64,000 bases of DNA from Symbiodinium natans (GCA_905221605.1 CAJNDS010002277.1:1-64000); one strand, 5' to 3'. Positions 18,446-29,913 are shown, counted from the stretch's first letter. The notes: a model not told the origin generated them from the sequence alone. Translations and numbers: made by a program.

Positions 18446-18540
18446 ACCCTAAACCCTAAACTTCACCCTAAACCCTAAACCCTGAGCCCTAAACCCTAAA
18501 CCCTAAACCCTGAACCCTAAACACCCTAAACCCTAAACCT
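18446..18540. repeat. Interstitial CCCTAAA cluster
   Basis: About 12 units with single-base variants. Confidence 0.94.
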
Positions 18541-18736
18541 TCATCCGGAGCATCATCTTAAAGAGCCCGTCCCGCGGCCCCGTCGCGGCCTGTGCGTGCG
18601 CTGAGGCGACAAGGCCGACATCACCTGGTCAAACGGATCGGATCTATAGGGGTTTAGGCTTTAGGAGTTTAGGGTTTTGGGGTTCAGGGGTTTGGGGTTT
18701 AGGGTTTAGGATTTCGGGGTTAGGGTTTAGGGTTTA

Positions 18737-18852
18737 GGGGTTTCCGAAATTAGAGGGGGGAGGGGGGGGTACCTTCTTGGGGTCCTTATTACCAGGGAAT
18801 CCCATACTATTTGGGGGACTATATTCGGGGTCCCTTATTTGCGTAAACCCCT
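18737..18852. mobile_element. Hairpin element family G
   Basis: GGGGTTTCCGAAATTAG at the left mirrors CTTATTT GCGTAAACCCC at the right, with inner TCTTGGGGTCCTTATTACC and GGGGGACTATATTCGGGGTC. Confidence 0.75.
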
Positions 18853-19440
18853 TTCATCCGTAGCCTACCATCTCGGCAACTTGAAACCAACATCCAGACG
18901 AATTGCATTCACATCCCCAACAAACCCGACGCAATCCCCTGTTGAAGGCTGAGCTTTCATCAAAACAAGTACAGGTGCTGGGACATACAGTCGGTGTAGG
19001 TTTTAGGATTGAGGGCTTTGGTCGCTCCAAACGTTTATCGCGTGGGGCTTGTAAATGCAGGAGCGACACCAGCACATCAGCTTGGTGTGTTGCCGGCCCA
19101 TCCTCGCTACCTTAGCATAGCAGTGGTGTACCCTAAGGCTCCAAATAGCCCAAAGTAGGTATTTGCAGACTTTCGACCCCAATGTAGGTATTATTTGTAT
19201 ACTTGGAGCCCTAGGTGTAGGCTTCAGGAATTTAGGGCGCACAGTCAGGTCTGACTTTGCCAAGGATTTTGGTTAACCGAAGCGCTAAACACAAAACACC
19301 ACGGTTGTGCCTTCCAGGTCCCGACTAAACATTCATCAATAATTCCCTTGCTCATGACAATTCTGATTACCTATGAACCTCGAAGAAGAGACCTCTCACA
19401 ATACTTGTTTCAACTCTGTGGGAACTGGGGGTTTAGACTG
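18853..19440. other. Unique region with one weak palindromic element
   Basis: Single-copy DNA with short open frames on both strands and no recognised domain. A hairpin-like element at ~19130-19215 has TACCCTAAGGCTCCAAATAG at the left and TATACTTGGAGCCCTAGGTG at the right. A half copy of family E (CCTATGAACCTCGAAG) is at ~19369-19385. Confidence 0.45.
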
Positions 19441-19664
19441 ATAGGGTATATGGCTCAGGGTAATTCTCTTCTCTTGGGTCTAGGGTTGAGGGCTGGGGTT
19501 TAGGGTTTAGGGTTTAGGGTTTAGGGCTTAGGGTTTAGGGTTTAGGGTATTCCTTGTATCCCCAAAAAGGACACCAAACATCTACACTCACCAATGTCAA
19601 AAAGGAGCCTTATATACACTCACCAAGAACAGCAATATCAACCCTGCTTCATATAGGCTTTCTT

Positions 19665-19751
19665 CCGAGTTCATAAGCCCCAAAAAAGTGTACACTTTCA
19701 GTTCTATAGGAGATTGTAGAACCCCAAAAAGTGTAAAGTGTGCCCGCTCAG
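19665..19751. mobile_element. Hairpin element family D
   Basis: GAGTTCATAAGCCCC, AAAAAGTGTACACTTTCAG, centre TCTATAGGAGATTGTAGA, CCCCAAAAAGTGTAAAGTG, then GCTCA. Confidence 0.82.
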
Positions 19752-19839
19752 ATATCGAAACTCGATTTATAGGCTTTTTTACCAGTGGGACTCCCCAACA
19801 GGTACCACTCATTTAGAACCACCCTCAAGGCGCGATCCC

Positions 19840-19992
19840 TGAACCCCGAACCCTAAACCCTACATCCTAACCCTAAACTCTAAACTCTAGATCCTAAACC
19901 CTAAACCCTAAACCCTAAACCCTAAACCCTAAACCCTAAACCCTAAACCCTAAACCCTAAACCCTAAACCCTAAACCCTAAACCCTAAACCC
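19840..19992. repeat. Interstitial CCCTAAA array
   Basis: About 20 units, the last 15 perfect. Confidence 0.97.
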
Positions 19993-19994
19993 CC

Positions 19995-20073
19995 AGGTCG
20001 CTGCAGGCGCGATGCGTGGAGCAGCAACCGGCAGCGCTTGCAAGTCTGTCCTGGCGGCGGTTTCGAGTTCTAG
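19995..20073 (+). CDS. Exon-like spacer between opposed arrays
   Basis: Plus frame after CCCCCAG reads VAAGAMRGAATGSACKSVLA then AVSSS and ends CTAG before GTTTAG. The flanking arrays are CCCTAAA to the left and TTTAGGG to the right. Other frames are also open. Confidence 0.27.
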
Positions 20074-20208
20074 GTTTAGGGTTTAGGGTTTAGGGTTTAG
20101 GGTTTTAGGGTTTTAGGGTTTTAGGGTTTTAGGGTTTGGGGTTTAGGGTTTATAAGGGTTTAGGGTTTAGGGTTTAGGGTTCAGGGTTTAGGGTTTAGGG
20201 GCAAGGGT
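20071..20208. repeat. TTTAGGG array with a TTTTAGGG run
   Basis: Perfect TTTAGGG units surround about four consecutive TTTTAGGG octamers (20101-20133). Confidence 0.96.
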
Positions 20209-20210
20209 TG

Positions 20211-20455
20211 ACCACTACTTGCTTAAGAACCCCCCAAAACATGAAAAACATGAATATCATTCTTCCTTATAAGGGAATATGGGTATTATCATCTTTCATT
20301 TGTTGCGGGGGCAGTAGTGATAGCATTCGAAATACCAACAACGGTAGCAATAGCAATAGTAGTGATAGCATTCGAAATACCAACAACCGTAGCAATAGCA
20401 ATGACCATAGCAATCGACATGACAAGTTTAACAGTAGCAGTAGCAACATATAGAC
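20211..20455. mobile_element. Family F-like arm followed by a 45-bp tandem repeat
   Basis: CCACTACTTGCTTAAGAACC and AACATGAAAAACATG resemble the left arm of family F; the right arm is not seen. The following sequence has a 45-base unit (GTAGTGATAGCATTCGAAAT ...) repeated twice, then decays into AGCAAT triplets. The plus frame is an Asn/Ser-rich repeat and is probably not a gene. Confidence 0.55.
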
Positions 20456-21150
20456 AAAACATCAAGCTGGTGCTCTGAAACGGTATACATAAAGATTAAG
20501 GTCCACTTTCCTTGTACATGTGCAAGTTTACTCCAGGACACTCTTCACGTCGTGGAGCTGTTTGGGGCTTGGGCTTTGGGATTTAGGGTTGAGTTTGTGG
20601 TTTAGTCTGCTGCGCGGGATGTTGTTGGGTACGACGCATCGTGCCACAGCTTCGCTTCAACGGTGTCTCTTGTTGTCCTTGTTGAATTGACATATTTGCC
20701 ATCTGCCTACTTGCCCTCGCCATATGGCCATATGAAGGCTTGTGAGTGTGTTTTGAGGGTGTGCGGTACTTGGGCGTGCACGTCTGTCCGAGCGTGTGCG
20801 TGTGCATTGGCATGGGGCAGCTGTGGCATTGCTGGTCTGACGTCTAGCTATGAGACAAAACGGTGATAGTGCAAATTGTTGCGTGTGTGCGTGTGTGCGA
20901 CGCTGACCCTGAACGCAGGTTCAAGGAGCCTTTGATCAGGTACTCTTCAGATGCATCCAAGCGGATATCCTAAACCCTATAAACCCTAAACCCTAACTCC
21001 AGGGGTTAGGGTTGCAAGGGGGCTCGCGGTACTTGGCCTCCTTGTATGTAATCGAGCAGTCGAGCTGTGGCCTTAAACTTTATTTAGTCCACTCGGAACG
21101 TATAGGGACGCGAACAAACCCTGCAGCCTAAACTGAATTTAGCTTCGTCA

Positions 21151-21268
21151 CCCTAAACCCTAAACCCTAAACCCTGAACCCTAAACCCTAAACCCTAAAA
21201 CCCTAAACCCGAAACCCTAAACCCGATACCGGGTTTAGGGTTTAGGGTTTAGGGTTTAGGGTTTAGGG
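21151..21268. repeat. Opposed telomere arrays joined at a palindrome
   Basis: CCCTAAA units run into TTTAGGG units through CCCGATACCGGG (21222-21233), so the two arrays form one long inverted repeat. Confidence 0.93.
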
Positions 21269-21343
21269 TTTAGGCTGGGGCGCTCCTGGAGCCACTGCGG
21301 CCGCCTGCTCAGAGGTCAAAGATCGCCAGGTCTAAGCTGGGCA
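21269..21343 (+). CDS. Exon-like spacer ending at a GTCTAA donor
   Basis: Plus frame reads WGAPGATAAACSEVKDRQ and ends GCCAG before GTCTAAGC. Minus frames contain stops, so the plus strand is favoured here. Telomere arrays lie on both sides. Confidence 0.33.
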
Positions 21344-22350
21344 AACCCTAAACCCTTAACCCTGTTCAGGTTTAGGGTTTAGGGTTTAGGATTTAGGGTT
21401 TAGGGTTTAGGATTTAGGGTTTAGGGCATACACCCTACACCCCAAACCCTAAACCCCAAACCCCAAACCCTAAACCCTTAAACTTAAACCCTAAACCCTG
21501 AACCCAAAGGCCCTTTGGACAGTCTGAAGCATTTGTCCTAAAGCATGGGTCCTCTTTTTTTCCCAGCAAGACCACAACAAAACAATGAAGATGCATATGT
21601 AATGTAAATTATGCGCATATATGCTTATCTATTCATTTCTTCATGTATACCCCTAAACCCTAAACCCTACACCCTAAACCCTAAACCCGAAACCCTAAAA
21701 TACCCCAAAACACCTAATCAAGCCCTGGCCCTATAAACACTAACGCACGCGCGAAGGATCGTCGCCACACGGGCGCAAGGCGCTGCCACACCCAAGTCAA
21801 CTCATAGACACCGAGGGATTTGGGGGCCAAGGGGGTTTAGGGATTAGGGTCTATAGGGTTTAGGGTTTAGGGTTCAGAGTTCAGGGTTTAGGGTTTCGGG
21901 TTTAGGGAGGGATTTGGGGTTTTGAGGGGTTTTAGTTTTAGGGTTCAGGCCATCGGATGTCAGGGGTTGAGGGTCTTACGGTTTGGAGACTCAAAAGAAA
22001 CCCCCACTTCTGCAGCATGCTTCCTCACGAAAGAAGCTCCGGTCCCCCTGCTCTTTAAGGCATACTGGGCTTCAACGGAAGACAGGGTTCAGAGGAGCAA
22101 GCTGCATGCAGAAGGATGGTGAAGTAAACATGCTAATGTTGACAGCCGGCATTCTTTCCACTGTCACCCTGAACCCTAAACCCTAAACCCTAAACCCAAA
22201 ACCCTTTCAACCCTCCCCTTTCTGACGCCTGGCTGGGTCTCCAAGGGCCTCCCACGTCGAGGTGGGGCTGTTGCTTCCTGAAGCTTGGGCAGCTGCTGAG
22301 GAAACTGAGGCTATAGGATGGAAATAGGTTTTGGGATGTATAGGGTCTAA

Positions 22351-23118
22351 ATGGCGTCGAGTATGGATTCGCGGCTATACATAAATGTCAATGTGGGTGT
22401 TTATCTCCACCATCTCCACCCCTATAGGTATATACATATATACACGTATTTTGCAATGGAAAGTTTCTTTCTAGCGAGCGCAGAAGGGCTCCCAGCAGGA
22501 CTGTGGAAAGTGAAAAGCACATCAACGATGAGGGCTGTGCATCAGCAAAACAAGACCAACATCTTTCAATACTCAAAGACCTTATTACCATCAAGATAGG
22601 AACGAAGCCTGTGAACATGGAGAGTTGCACCATGCTTCCCAAGCAAAGATGAGGAGATTACCCCGAGAAGTACCTCGAGAGGCCGGAGGCTTGTGGGAGT
22701 GAGTCCCAGTGTATTTTCCCAGACTATGGAGCAAACGGTCCTTTTACGGCTTATTGCTGCCTGCTTAATCTTCCCTAAATGTTGTTTGTTGTCACAATCA
22801 AAAACTTGGTCAGCTCCGTGAAGTAGGTTAAACGCATCTTTATAGGTCTCAATGATCCAACCTGCTTTGGGTCTTCTAATGCTTCTTTTCGTGTGTTTTC
22901 CAGGCGTTATTCCGTCACTTTTGAGAGTAACTTGGACAATGGAAAGTTTATATAATTTGTTTAGTAGGCAGCCTGAACCTGGCGAAGCTGGATGTCATTC
23001 ATGTACCGGATTTTGGATTGAGCGCTTGGGTTGTGGGTCCCTAAACCCTAAACCCTTTGTAAAGGTGCAGCAGTCAGTTCTGTCAAAAAGCTTGCGAGGT
23101 TCAGGGTGCGGGGTTTAA
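22351..23118 (+). CDS. Unique region with two unassigned ORFs
   Basis: Plus-strand frames at 22351-22599 (82 codons) and 22852-23118 (88 codons). The second contains LYNLFSRQPEPGEAGCHSC. No domain is recognised in either. The block CAATGGAAAGTTT occurs at ~22454 and ~22937. It could hold exons of an unrecognised gene or none. Confidence 0.2.
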
Positions 23119-23374
23119 ATTTAGGTTCGGGTTTGCCAGCACGAAGCCACTAAGCCCAGAACCCGTGTGCAGGGTGCCCTCATCTTGGGCATGCAGTCCA
23201 AGCTAGTACATTCTAACTACCCTACACCCTAAACCTACCAGGTAGTGGTTTGGAGTTGCGTGTTAGCCTGAAGCCTTTTGAAGCCCAAGTCTATGAGCCT
23301 CCCACCGGCCTTGTCCAGGTGCTTCGCCAAGGCTTTCACGGCCTGGAGCAGCCAAAGACCCTGACCCGCAAAAG

Positions 23375-23586
23375 TCCCCCCCCCTGCGCCCCCCCCCTCC
23401 CCCCCCCCCCCCCCTCCCCCCCCCCCCCCTCCGCCCCCCCCCCCCTCGCCCCCCCCCCCTCCGCCCCCCCCCCCCTCCGCCCCCCCCCCCTCCGCCCCCC
23501 CCCCCCCTCCCCCCCCCCTCTGCCCCCCCCCCCCTCCGCCCCCCCCCCCCCCCCCCCCCCCCCCTCCCCCCCCCCCCCCCCCCCAC
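23375..23586. repeat. 210-base C-rich tract (CCCCTCCGCC)
   Basis: C runs interrupted by CTCCG, CTCC and CTGCG. All frames give polyproline or polyglycine low complexity and are not genes. Confidence 0.93.
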
Positions 23587-24730
23587 ACCGGTTTCTTTGA
23601 CCGGGCTTCTAGCATGTAGGTGCCTACAAGGAACTTAAGGAAAGCCACCCTTTGACCCTTCACCCAAAACACTAATTTCAGAACACCTGAAACCACAAAC
23701 ATAAGGTGACAGGGACATATTGGTCTTCCAATATTCCCCAGATTAGGGTCTTTTACATTCCTTCCTCCCAAGAATAGGAAAAGCAAACGAATATACAAAT
23801 GTGCGTGTCTATATATATATATATATATAGATATACATCCTTATGCTGCCTTTTTGTACGAACCTACAGAAGGGCACCCTAAACCCTAAACCCGACATTG
23901 GAACCCCCCCCCCCCCCTCTCAAAAAAAGGTTGCTACAGGACCTCGGCGGGGCCGGGAAGCGCGAGGCCCAGCCTGTCCGCATTCCAAGCGGCTTTGGGG
24001 GTTTAGGGGCTTTAGGGGCTTTAGGGGAACTAAGGGCTTTTCGGAAATGTTCCTTAAAATATGAGACGGATGGTCTAAGGAATTTTCCATAATTAAGGGT
24101 TCTTGGAGTCTCTGGAAGGGGGTCGCGACGTCGCACCTTTTTAGGGTTTAGGGCTCAGGGTTGAAGTCTTTCGGGTTCAAGGTTTCAATTCGGGTTCAGG
24201 TCTTCGGTGGCTTTGGGGTATGACAGGGCCCTACCTGAGACCTTCAACCCGGAGCCCCCAACACCTACCTTAGACCCAGTCAGGTTCAGGTTTTGGGGCT
24301 GCTTCCCTTGTTTTATGAAATCGCTATGCCTCCCTGTACTTGAGCGCCGAGCTCGGTCGGCCTGAGCAGCTTCCAGCGTTCGCGATAAAAGCTGTAAAAA
24401 GATGTATCTTTCGAAGCACCCATGAAAAGGGGCTGATCTTGTCAATCCAGATCTCATCGACCCACCTGGAAACCCTGAAACCCAAAATTTGGACCCTTGA
24501 AGCCCCTAAAGCCCCCAAACCCCCTTAAGCCCCTGAAACCCGCAACAACCCCCTACAACCTGAAATTCCTTAAGGTATTGGAGTCCCTGGGATAACAAAC
24601 CCAACCCCTAAAGCCAAAATCCTACACCCTACACCCTAGACCCTAAACCTTAAACCCTAAAACCTAAACCCTACACCCTACACCCTAAACCCTAAACCCC
24701 CAAAAAAGGCAGGGTTCAGGCTCTGCAGCC

Positions 24731-24811
24731 TGTGCTCACTGGGCGTACTGCTCCGCCGGCCGGGAGCCTCAAACATGTGTTTTCGGCGCAAGAAAACCAC
24801 TGAGCCCTTAA
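24731..24811 (+). CDS. Exon-like segment with stop, 26 codons
   Basis: After TCTGCAG the plus frame reads CAHWAYCSAGREPQTCVFGA then RKPLSP and stops at TAA. Three cysteines. No family is recognised. Confidence 0.28.
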   Translation, partial: CAHWAYCSAGREPQTCVFGARKPLSP

Positions 24812-24978
24812 GCCTTAAGCTCTTGAAAGGTTTAGGGCTTAAGGGTTTCAAGGCCCTAAACCCTAAACCCTAAACCCTTCTAGGGTTCTGGATCTATGGG
24901 GGTTGGAGTTCCGCAAGAACCCCACCTACAAAACAACCTTAAAGCCCCTGAAACAATCAACAAAGCTCAGGGTCCAAC

Positions 24979-25059
24979 ATGTCGGCACTGGCGGACCTGA
25001 AAAGAGCCACCGAAGCGGTAGGCTTCTTGGAGGTCGAGGTTTTGATGGTTAAGAGTTAA
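24979..25059 (+). CDS. Small ORF from Met, 26 codons
   Basis: Plus frame reads MSALADLKRATEAVGFLEVE then VLMVKS, stop. It has the look of an amphipathic helix start. GCG before GTAGGC (25015) could be a donor. A telomere array follows. No family is recognised. Confidence 0.27.
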   Translation: MSALADLKRATEAVGFLEVEVLMVKS

Positions 25060-25266
25060 GGGTTAAGGGTTTAGGGTTTAGGGTTTAGGGTTAGGCCCTA
25101 GTGCATACGAGGACCCAAGTATGATGTAAGGCATGGGGTATTGGACTCCGTGGGTGATTAAGGTACGCTTACATGTAAGACAGTAGGACCTGTTCCTGTA
25201 CACAAACCTTTGCATGCCAAACGAAGCCTACCCTTTACTCAGACATTCTTTTGGGTTCTTGAGTTT

Positions 25267-25370
25267 GGGTTTAGGGTTTAGGGTTTAGGGTTTAGGGTTT
25301 AGGGTTTAGGGTTTAGGGTTTAGGGTTTAGGGTTTAGGGTTTAGGGTTTAGGGTTTAGGGTTTAGGGTTT
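25267..25370. repeat. Interstitial TTTAGGG array
   Basis: Fifteen perfect units. Confidence 0.97.
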
Positions 25371-25751
25371 GTCGAAAGCAATCTGCCTAGAGCTTGGTTG
25401 AGGGTTCAGGCTTTAGGGCGTCGCGTTTCCGGAGCAAAGGCGATGGGGCCTAAGCGGCTAAGGGCTTCTGCTAACAGGACACACCGAACCCCCATCCCGA
25501 ACACGAAACCCCTTAAGCCTCTCAGCCCGCAACCCTAAACCCTAAACCCTAAACCCTAAACCCTAAACCCTAAACCCTAAACCCTAAAGCCCGCAACCCT
25601 AGACCCTAAACCCAAAATCGCAGGAAGCATCGAAGCCCTGAACCTGAAGGATTGACTGTGCCAAAGTGAGGAGACCCCTCTGCATGACGCTGAAGGTTCA
25701 GGGTTCAGGGTTCAGGGTTCAGGGTTTAGGGTTTAGGGTTTAGGGATTAGG

Positions 25752-26254
25752 TGTAGGGTCCGCCGACCCTGGCGGCGTGTTGGCTGGGAAAAGGAGGTGT
25801 CAACCTCCCTCTTTCCCTCCTTACCCCCCCAAAACGCGGGGGGGGTAGGGGGGGGTACCCGGGCAGCTTTTCCCTGGAGGGCCAGGCCACCCACACCGCA
25901 TAAACTCACGGACCATAGGCGGTTTCGCACAGGACAAGGGGCCCTTTGGGAAAAAACCCCCGCACCCCCTCCCCTACCCCCCGACCCCCCTACCCACCCC
26001 CCCCCCACCCCCCACCCCCCCCCCCCCACCCCCCCCCCCCACCCCCCTCCCACCCCCGACCCCCCCTACCCCCCCCCCCCCCTACCCCCCCTACCTGCCC
26101 TGACCTTCAAGCTGGCTTCAGCTGTTTGGGTCCCAACGTTTCACAGAGGCTCAAGCACATCAACTTTTTTGGCATCCTTTGAGCTGACGATCGCGTTTCA
26201 ACCTTTCAACTATGCTCCAGCGGGGTCGGCGGCTTGAGCCGGAGGCTCTTAAAT
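25752..26254. mobile_element. Element with 10-bp terminal inverted repeats, copy 1
   Basis: CCGCCGACCC near the left end and GGGTCGGCGG near the right end form inverted ends. The left shares GGGAAAAGGAGGTG and AACCTCCCTCTTTCCCTCC with the copy at 32261-32563. The right shares CAGAGGCTCAAGCA, CATCCTTTGAGCTGACGA, CCTTTCAACTATGC and GGCTTGAGCCGGAGGCTCTT. The middle is a long C/A tract (25955-26095). No transposase is seen, so it is non-autonomous, or an unrecognised repeat. Confidence 0.75.
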
Positions 26255-26354
26255 TTGGGGTTTAGGGTTTAGGGCTATGTAGGGTTTAGGGCTTAGGGTT
26301 CAGGATTTATGGTTCAGGGCATAGGGCTTAGGGTTTAGGGTAAAAGGGTTCTAG

Positions 26355-26428
26355 GGCTGCTGCCTCAGAAGGAGGCGGGCGACGCCGATCGCCTTTCAAC
26401 GCAGCGGTGGCCTGGGAAGGTTCCCTCA
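26355..26428 (+). CDS. Exon-like spacer
   Basis: After TTCTAG the plus frame reads AAASEGGGRRRSPFNAAVAW then EGS. Flanked by telomere-motif sequence. Product unknown; strand uncertain. Confidence 0.22.
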
Positions 26429-26739
26429 ACCCTAAACCCTAAACCTAAAAACCCAAAACCCAAAACCCAAAACCCTAAACCCTAGCTAAACCCTTAGCAT
26501 TTCAAGCAGCCGTGGGGCGCAACGACATCGATCTCAGGAATTTGATTCGGAGGTTTAGGACAAAAAAGGGTACGTACTTTTCTAGGGGTCCCTTAAAGGG
26601 GCTTCCGTTCTTTTTGGGGTATAAAAAGGGGTAGCCGATGAATGGAGAAAGCAGGCCTTGGCATCTTGTACAGAACTTTCGGCTTTGCTCAGGTATGTCG
26701 CTCCCACACCAAGTAAACATTGAAGCTTGCGGCCAAAGT

Positions 26740-27078
26740 CAATGAACGTTCTGTTTCGCGCAAACCTTTAAACCTTTGAAGCTTTAAAGCTTTAAAGCTT
26801 TAAAGCTTTAAAGCTTTAAACCCTAAACCCTGTAAACCCTATAAACCCTATAAACCATTTAAACCCTAAAAACCTATAAACCCTATAATAAACCCCATAA
26901 ACTCTAAACCCGGAACCCTGAACCCCAAACCCTAAACCCTATAAACCCTATAAACCCAAAACCCGAAACCCGAAACCCTAAACCCTTAACCCTACACTCT
27001 AAACCCTAAACCCTAAACCCTAAACCCCAAACCCCAAACCCCAAACCGTAAACCCTGAACCCTAAACCCTAAACCCCA
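26740..27078. repeat. GCTTTAAA octamers and degenerate CCCTAAA cluster
   Basis: Five to six copies of the self-complementary octamer GCTTTAAA (26776-26818), then CCCTAAA variants including CCCTATAAA and CCCCAAA. Confidence 0.9.
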
Positions 27079-27167
27079 CACAGGGCGCCTTGGCCGCAGC
27101 TGCCGCTGCCGCAGCGGCAGCTGCTGAGTCCAGTAGGGCTTTGCCTGCTCTCGGACAACGGCTTTCA

Positions 27168-27420
27168 GGGTTTAGGGTTGAGGATAGGGTTTGGGGTTTG
27201 GGGTTTGGGGTTTGGGGTTTGGGGTTTGGGGTTTAGGGTTTCGGGTTTCGGGTTTAGGGTTTAGGGTTTAGGGTTTAGGGTTTAGGGTTTAGGGTTTAGA
27301 GGGCTCAGAGGGCTTAGAGGGCTTAGTGTTTGAAGAGCTTTAACGGCTTTGAGCGTTTTGAGGGCTTGAAGGGTTTAGGGTTTAGGGTTTAGGGTTTAGG
27401 GTTTAGGGTTTAGGGTTTCA
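27168..27420. repeat. TTTAGGG cluster containing a TTTGGGG run
   Basis: Seven consecutive TTTGGGG units (27187-27233), then TTTCGGG, then TTTAGGG x8, and further TTTAGGG x8 at 27366-27418. Confidence 0.95.
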
Positions 27421-27634
27421 ACGGGCTCCTCGTACGTACCGTCGCTTTGTTTTTTGCAAGTTTGCCCCTGTGCCTTGAAACACAAACACAGCCCTAAGCC
27501 CTAACATCCTAAACCCTAAACCCTAAGACCCTGAACTACAGCTGTTCGTCGTATTGACGAGGTTTCAACACTCCAGGCTTCCTTTTACTTGATTCACAGA
27601 AGTCCAGTACCCTTCCCTACTTTGCTTGACATGG

Positions 27635-27747
27635 GTGGGTTTACGAAATTAGGCGTACCTTATTGGGTCCTGGGTCCTGATTTACTGGGATCATACCATT
27701 TGGGGGAGGAGGTCTATTTTGGGGGTCCCCTATTTTTCTAAGCCTCC
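27635..27747. mobile_element. Hairpin element family G
   Basis: GTGGGTTTACGAAATTAGGC at the left; GGGGGTCCCCTATTTTTC near the right; centre GGGATCATACCATTTGGGGG. Confidence 0.75.
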
Positions 27748-28253
27748 AAATCTCTCTGAAATCCAAACACCAAACCCTAAACCCTATAAAACCCTAAATT
27801 CTAAACTTAGCCCTAAACCCTTATTTCCAAGACCCTAAAACAGCAGTCCCCCGGCAAGGCACCAAACCTGGAACCCATGTTCAGAACTTTTTTGGGGCTT
27901 CGGTATAGGGGTTTATAAGTTAGGGTTTAGGGTTTAGGGTTCAGGGTTTGGTAACTTTCAGAACTTGCCTTCGGCTTTAGTATTTCGGTTCGCACGTCGA
28001 CTGGAAGTTTCCATGGCCTTTTGGCACAACGGTGTTTAAGGTGTCAGATTTCAGGGTTGAAATGATATCTAACCATGGTTTACATTTTCTGTTGTTGTTC
28101 AGGTTATGCCGGTGTGGGGCTTGGGGTGCTGCAAGAGAATCCCATTTACCCTTTAAAGGTGGAAGTAGACACCCTGAACCCTAGAGCCTAAACTGTTAAA
28201 CCCTAAACTCTAAACCCTAATAGGGATCGTTAATATGATTTACGGTATATTCC

Positions 28254-28892
28254 TTAATACTTAATTAGGGGTATTGGGCTCTTTGGGTCCTCCTGCTGGA
28301 ACGAAGTCTGTGGGCGGCGATCCGACCGCTCGTACTGCAGGAGTTCAGGGTTTACTTGGAGGTTCAGAGTACTTACAACCCCAACTATAACTGCACGTTT
28401 TAAACCCCCTAAGTCGCCTACATCCTCTAAGTAGCTTATAAGTAGACTTAGAATTGGAGTTAAAAAGTACCCAGGAACCTCCGAGTAGGTTTGGGTTTGG
28501 AGATCTCGCTTGAGATGTCGTTTCGGTCGTCGATGTGGACCAGGAAGGAGCTTCAACCTCGTACGTGTAGAGCGGGCGTTCATCACTCGATAGCTTGAAG
28601 AGCCTGGACAAGGGCACAGCTCTGTCCCTGTCCGAAGGCTTGTGAAATACCCCATCCATGACTGCGAATTGATTGGTTTGGACCCAAAAAGTCGGAGCAT
28701 CAAGACTGTTCTGTCACCCAGCTTTTTGCACCCCTTGCCAGAAATGGCTGGCCCTTGTTGATAGGATGTCGACTCGTTAGAGTCTGCCGCCGAAATAGAG
28801 GCCGCACCACAGGTCCAGGTCTTGAGCAAATAAGCCTCGTCCGCAGCCAAAGAGTAGGACGGGTGAGCAAGATCAATGAGCTCACGCAGCAC
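28254..28892 (-). CDS. Unassigned ORF interrupted by a family E element
   Basis: A minus-strand frame of 212 codons spans both single-copy DNA (28487-28892) and the hairpin element at 28353-28486. The upstream part (ELIDLAHPSYSLAADEAYLL, then SISAADSNESTSYQQGPA) looks protein-like. An overlapping frame (VPLSRLFKLSSDERPLYTYE) looks equally so. If coding, the hairpin element probably lies in an intron. No domain is recognised. Confidence 0.3.
   Translation of the reverse strand: MLRELIDLAHPSYSLAADEAYLLKTWTCGAASISAADSNESTSYQQGPAISGKGCKKLGDRTVLMLRLFGSKPINSQSWMGYFTSLRTGTELCPCPGSSSYRVMNARSTRTRLKLLPGPHRRPKRHLKRDLQTQTYSEVPGYFLTPILSLLISYLEDVGDLGGLKRAVIVGVVSTLNLQVNPELLQYERSDRRPQTSFQQEDPKSPIPLIKY
28353..28486. 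mobile_element. Hairpin element family E
   Basis: ACTTGGAGGTTCAGAGTACT at the left mirrors AGTACCCAGGAACCTCCGAGT at the right, with inner CTAAGTCGCC ... AAGTAGCTTATAAG. Confidence 0.82.
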
Positions 28893-29202
28893 TTAATAAT
28901 TGGGTTCATTTTCCCCTCTTGTTTACGGGTCATCATATATAGGTCACTCCACGTGGAGGTTTCTCCGGGTAAAGCCAAGATCTACCACGTCTCACGGACA
29001 CAAAGCCGTAGACCCCAAACCTGACATCCCAAACCCTAACACCTAAACCCTAAACCCGATAAACCCCAAACCCTACCCCCAATCCCTGAACCCTAAACCC
29101 GAAACCCTAAACCCTAAACCTCGTCGACCCAACAGTTCAGTTGAGAGGCTCGCTGGAGGCCTGAGGCCCGCGCCTGCAGAGAAGGAGAGGGCCCATTTGG
29201 TT

Positions 29203-29370
29203 GGGGTTTAGGGTTTAGGGTTTAGGGTTAGGGTTTAGGGTTTAAGGGTTTAAGGGTTTAGGGTTTAGGGTTTAGGGTTTAGGGTTTTGGGTTTAGGGTT
29301 TAGGGTTTTGGGTTTTGGGTTTTAGGGTTGAGGGTTTAGGGAGTTCAGGGAGTTTAGGGTTTAGGGTATG
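29203..29370. repeat. Interstitial TTTAGGG cluster
   Basis: About 18 units with TTTAAGGG and TTTTGGG variants. The spacer to the left (29130-29203) is open on both strands. Confidence 0.95.
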
Positions 29371-29842
29371 TTGGGTACGATAGGGTTTGCTGGAGTTGTA
29401 TAGCGGGCTGTTCTGGGGAGAATATATTTGGAAATCTATTCACGCACGAGCTATGCTTGCACGAGCTATGTGCTTCATGTGTTTCTCTATCTACTCACGC
29501 ATGTGCGTGAACAGCGAACGACTCCACATCAACACTACCACCACACACAGAGAAGCACGCTCGCATCACTGAGGCTATCTTGAGGAAAAAAAGTCAAAAA
29601 CTGTTATCATACTTGTGGAGAACTGTTAAGCCTCCTTTACCCTTTTGGGCTCCCAAGTATACGGGAGAGGTGGTGTCACTGGGACCCCAGCTGGAAACGT
29701 AATTTGCTACTACTCTACCGATGAGGTAGTTGTTCCAAAAGCCTGTCCGCGAAATCACCCTACTTTAACCCTAAACACTTATGAGCCCTAAACCCTAAAC
29801 CCTAAACCCTGAGCCCTAAACCCTAAACCCCAAACCCTAAAC

Positions 29843-29913
29843 CCGGTTCCCTTGTTCCCAATGGCTCATCGCTCTAAAGGACCTTTAGAGGAACCTCCGT
29901 GTGGCGGTAAGCT
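29843..29913 (+). CDS. Exon-like spacer with GTAAGC donor
   Basis: Plus frame reads VPLFPMAHRSKGPLEEPPCG and ends TGGCG before GTAAGCTG, a near-consensus donor. CCCTAAA motifs flank it. Product unknown. Confidence 0.28.

Noticed and set aside
20208-20453. 81-codon Asn/Ser-rich ORF
   Set aside because: Composed of a 45-bp tandem repeat and AGCAAT triplets inside a hairpin-element relic; no independent sign of coding.
23235-23798. 187-codon glycine-rich and 116-codon proline-rich ORFs
   Set aside because: They translate a 210-base C-rich tract. Flanking sequence shows no domain, and homopolymer length is unreliable.
27086-27160. Polyalanine exon candidate at a GCC/GCA run
   Set aside because: The run is open in several frames on both strands and the polyalanine reading could be a simple triplet repeat. 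No motif decides it.
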